DNA of 5,574 nt from Planctomycetota bacterium (GTDB taxonomy: Bacteria > Planctomycetota > Planctomycetia > Isosphaerales > Isosphaeraceae). How positions within the stretch are numbered: the first letter of the stretch is position 1; the number at the start of each line of letters is the position of its first letter. Shown one piece after another: positions 5,113 to 5,574 of the stretch. The DNA lies in contig JAKBCQ010000234.1 in the NCBI GenBank assembly GCA_021807585.1, forward strand, positions 1 to 5,574. The letters run 5' to 3'. A program made the translations under genes and the position numbers. The notes under the pieces were generated by a model that was not told the origin of the DNA, did no database searches, and saw only the letters and a program-made list of their open reading frames with translations.

Positions 5113-5574
5113 ATGTCATCATCTATCAAATGTCATTCATGTGGATTGGAGCGCGCATCAAATCGAGGCGACGATCCTTGCCCGGGTTGCATGCTGATGG
5201 TTTGTATGGCGATGCACCCCTCAATCGCTCTTGACGACCTGATTGGAGACCAGCTCCCCTTCGTCCTCGAAGCCTCTTCAGTACATTCAGCGGAGTTCGA
5301 TTTGGAAGCGTGCGAGTTCGAACTCGACGCGTCGTTCGAAAACTCATCCCTCGCGACGGCTTCGATCCCCTCCCAAGCGGCGCAAGTCGCCGAACGCGCC
5401 GCGGGTACGGAACGCCCGTACAATCGAGATGAACCCTACACGCACGTCCTCATTCCCCAGACCGTCGCGTCATCGCTCGCGGATCATGCCGAATTCAATA
5501 CCAAGGTCGTCGCCGCGCGAGAAGAAATGCGGAACGCGACGGTCGCAACGACCACGATGAACGCAACGGTTGCA
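5113..5574 (+). CDS. N-terminal part of a protein with two CxxC pairs (zinc-ribbon-like), runs off the right edge
   Basis: The frame from the ATG at 5113 stays open for 154 codons to the window end. Third codon positions are GC-rich, as in neighbouring genes, and the product has normal acidic composition, unlike overlapping frames. Cys7 and Cys10 (IKCHSCGLE) and Cys23 and Cys26 (DPCPGCMLM) form two CxxC pairs 12 residues apart, typical of a small zinc ribbon. Planctomycete Ser/Thr kinases and other large regulators often start with such a CPxCL-type ribbon, so a kinase or regulator domain may follow, but nothing visible proves it. Residues 40-95 are acidic (LDDLIGDQLPFVLE, FDLEACEFELDASFE); a helical segment with VVAAREEMRNA lies near the edge. 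No Shine-Dalgarno precedes the ATG, only an AT-rich leader (5090-5112), so the start is less certain than the frame. Confidence 0.65.
   Translation, partial: MSSSIKCHSCGLERASNRGDDPCPGCMLMVCMAMHPSIALDDLIGDQLPFVLEASSVHSAEFDLEACEFELDASFENSSLATASIPSQAAQVAERAAGTERPYNRDEPYTHVLIPQTVASSLADHAEFNTKVVAAREEMRNATVATTTMNATVA

Noticed and set aside
4625..5197. Plus-strand 190-codon frame upstream of the right-edge gene
   Set aside because: It has a TTG start without a ribosome site, an Arg/Pro-rich product, and its end overlaps the better-supported gene at 5113 in another frame. It is not fully excluded.

Overview
The window is about 5.6 kb of GC-rich bacterial DNA that most resembles a planctomycete. The main clue is a small FHA protein whose N-terminal core follows a layout I associate with Planctomycetota. 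A cysteine-pair (zinc-ribbon-like) N-terminus on the right-hand gene and a lipoprotein polysaccharide-export protein fit the same picture. The assignment rests on protein style, not on a marker gene, and is moderately confident.

Layout, left to right. (1) Positions 1-454 hold the ambiguous 3' end of an upstream gene and the leader of the next one. (2) A plus-strand exopolysaccharide export lipoprotein (Wza/Poly_export family, 455-1390) ends 11 nt before a strong hairpin terminator. (3) A convergent minus-strand metallo-beta-lactamase-fold hydrolase (1677-2462) follows; its metal motif is HxDxDH instead of HxHxDH. (4) A divergent intergenic region of about 310 bp carries a candidate promoter for each side. 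(5) A plus-strand FHA-domain protein (2773-3339) has a Ser/Pro-rich linker and an acidic tail. (6) A GC-rich hairpin lies between it and the convergent csrA. (7) fliW and csrA lie on the minus strand in that order, 121 nt apart. (8) A region of about 650 bp (4461-5112) has no convincing gene. (9) A plus-strand gene starting at 5113 runs off the right edge; it has two CxxC pairs at its N-terminus and no recognised domain in the visible part.

The functional core is the fliW-csrA pair. In bacteria with this pair, FliW binds CsrA and relieves its repression of target mRNAs, classically flagellin mRNA, so the window suggests a motile organism or life stage. No flagellin gene is visible here. The csrA leader has four GGA triplets within 37 nt, one of them inside its own Shine-Dalgarno sequence, which suggests that CsrA represses its own translation. 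The other genes are single transcription units with no obvious link to this pair. I found no CRISPR array, tRNA, rRNA, insertion sequence or clear new multi-gene system.
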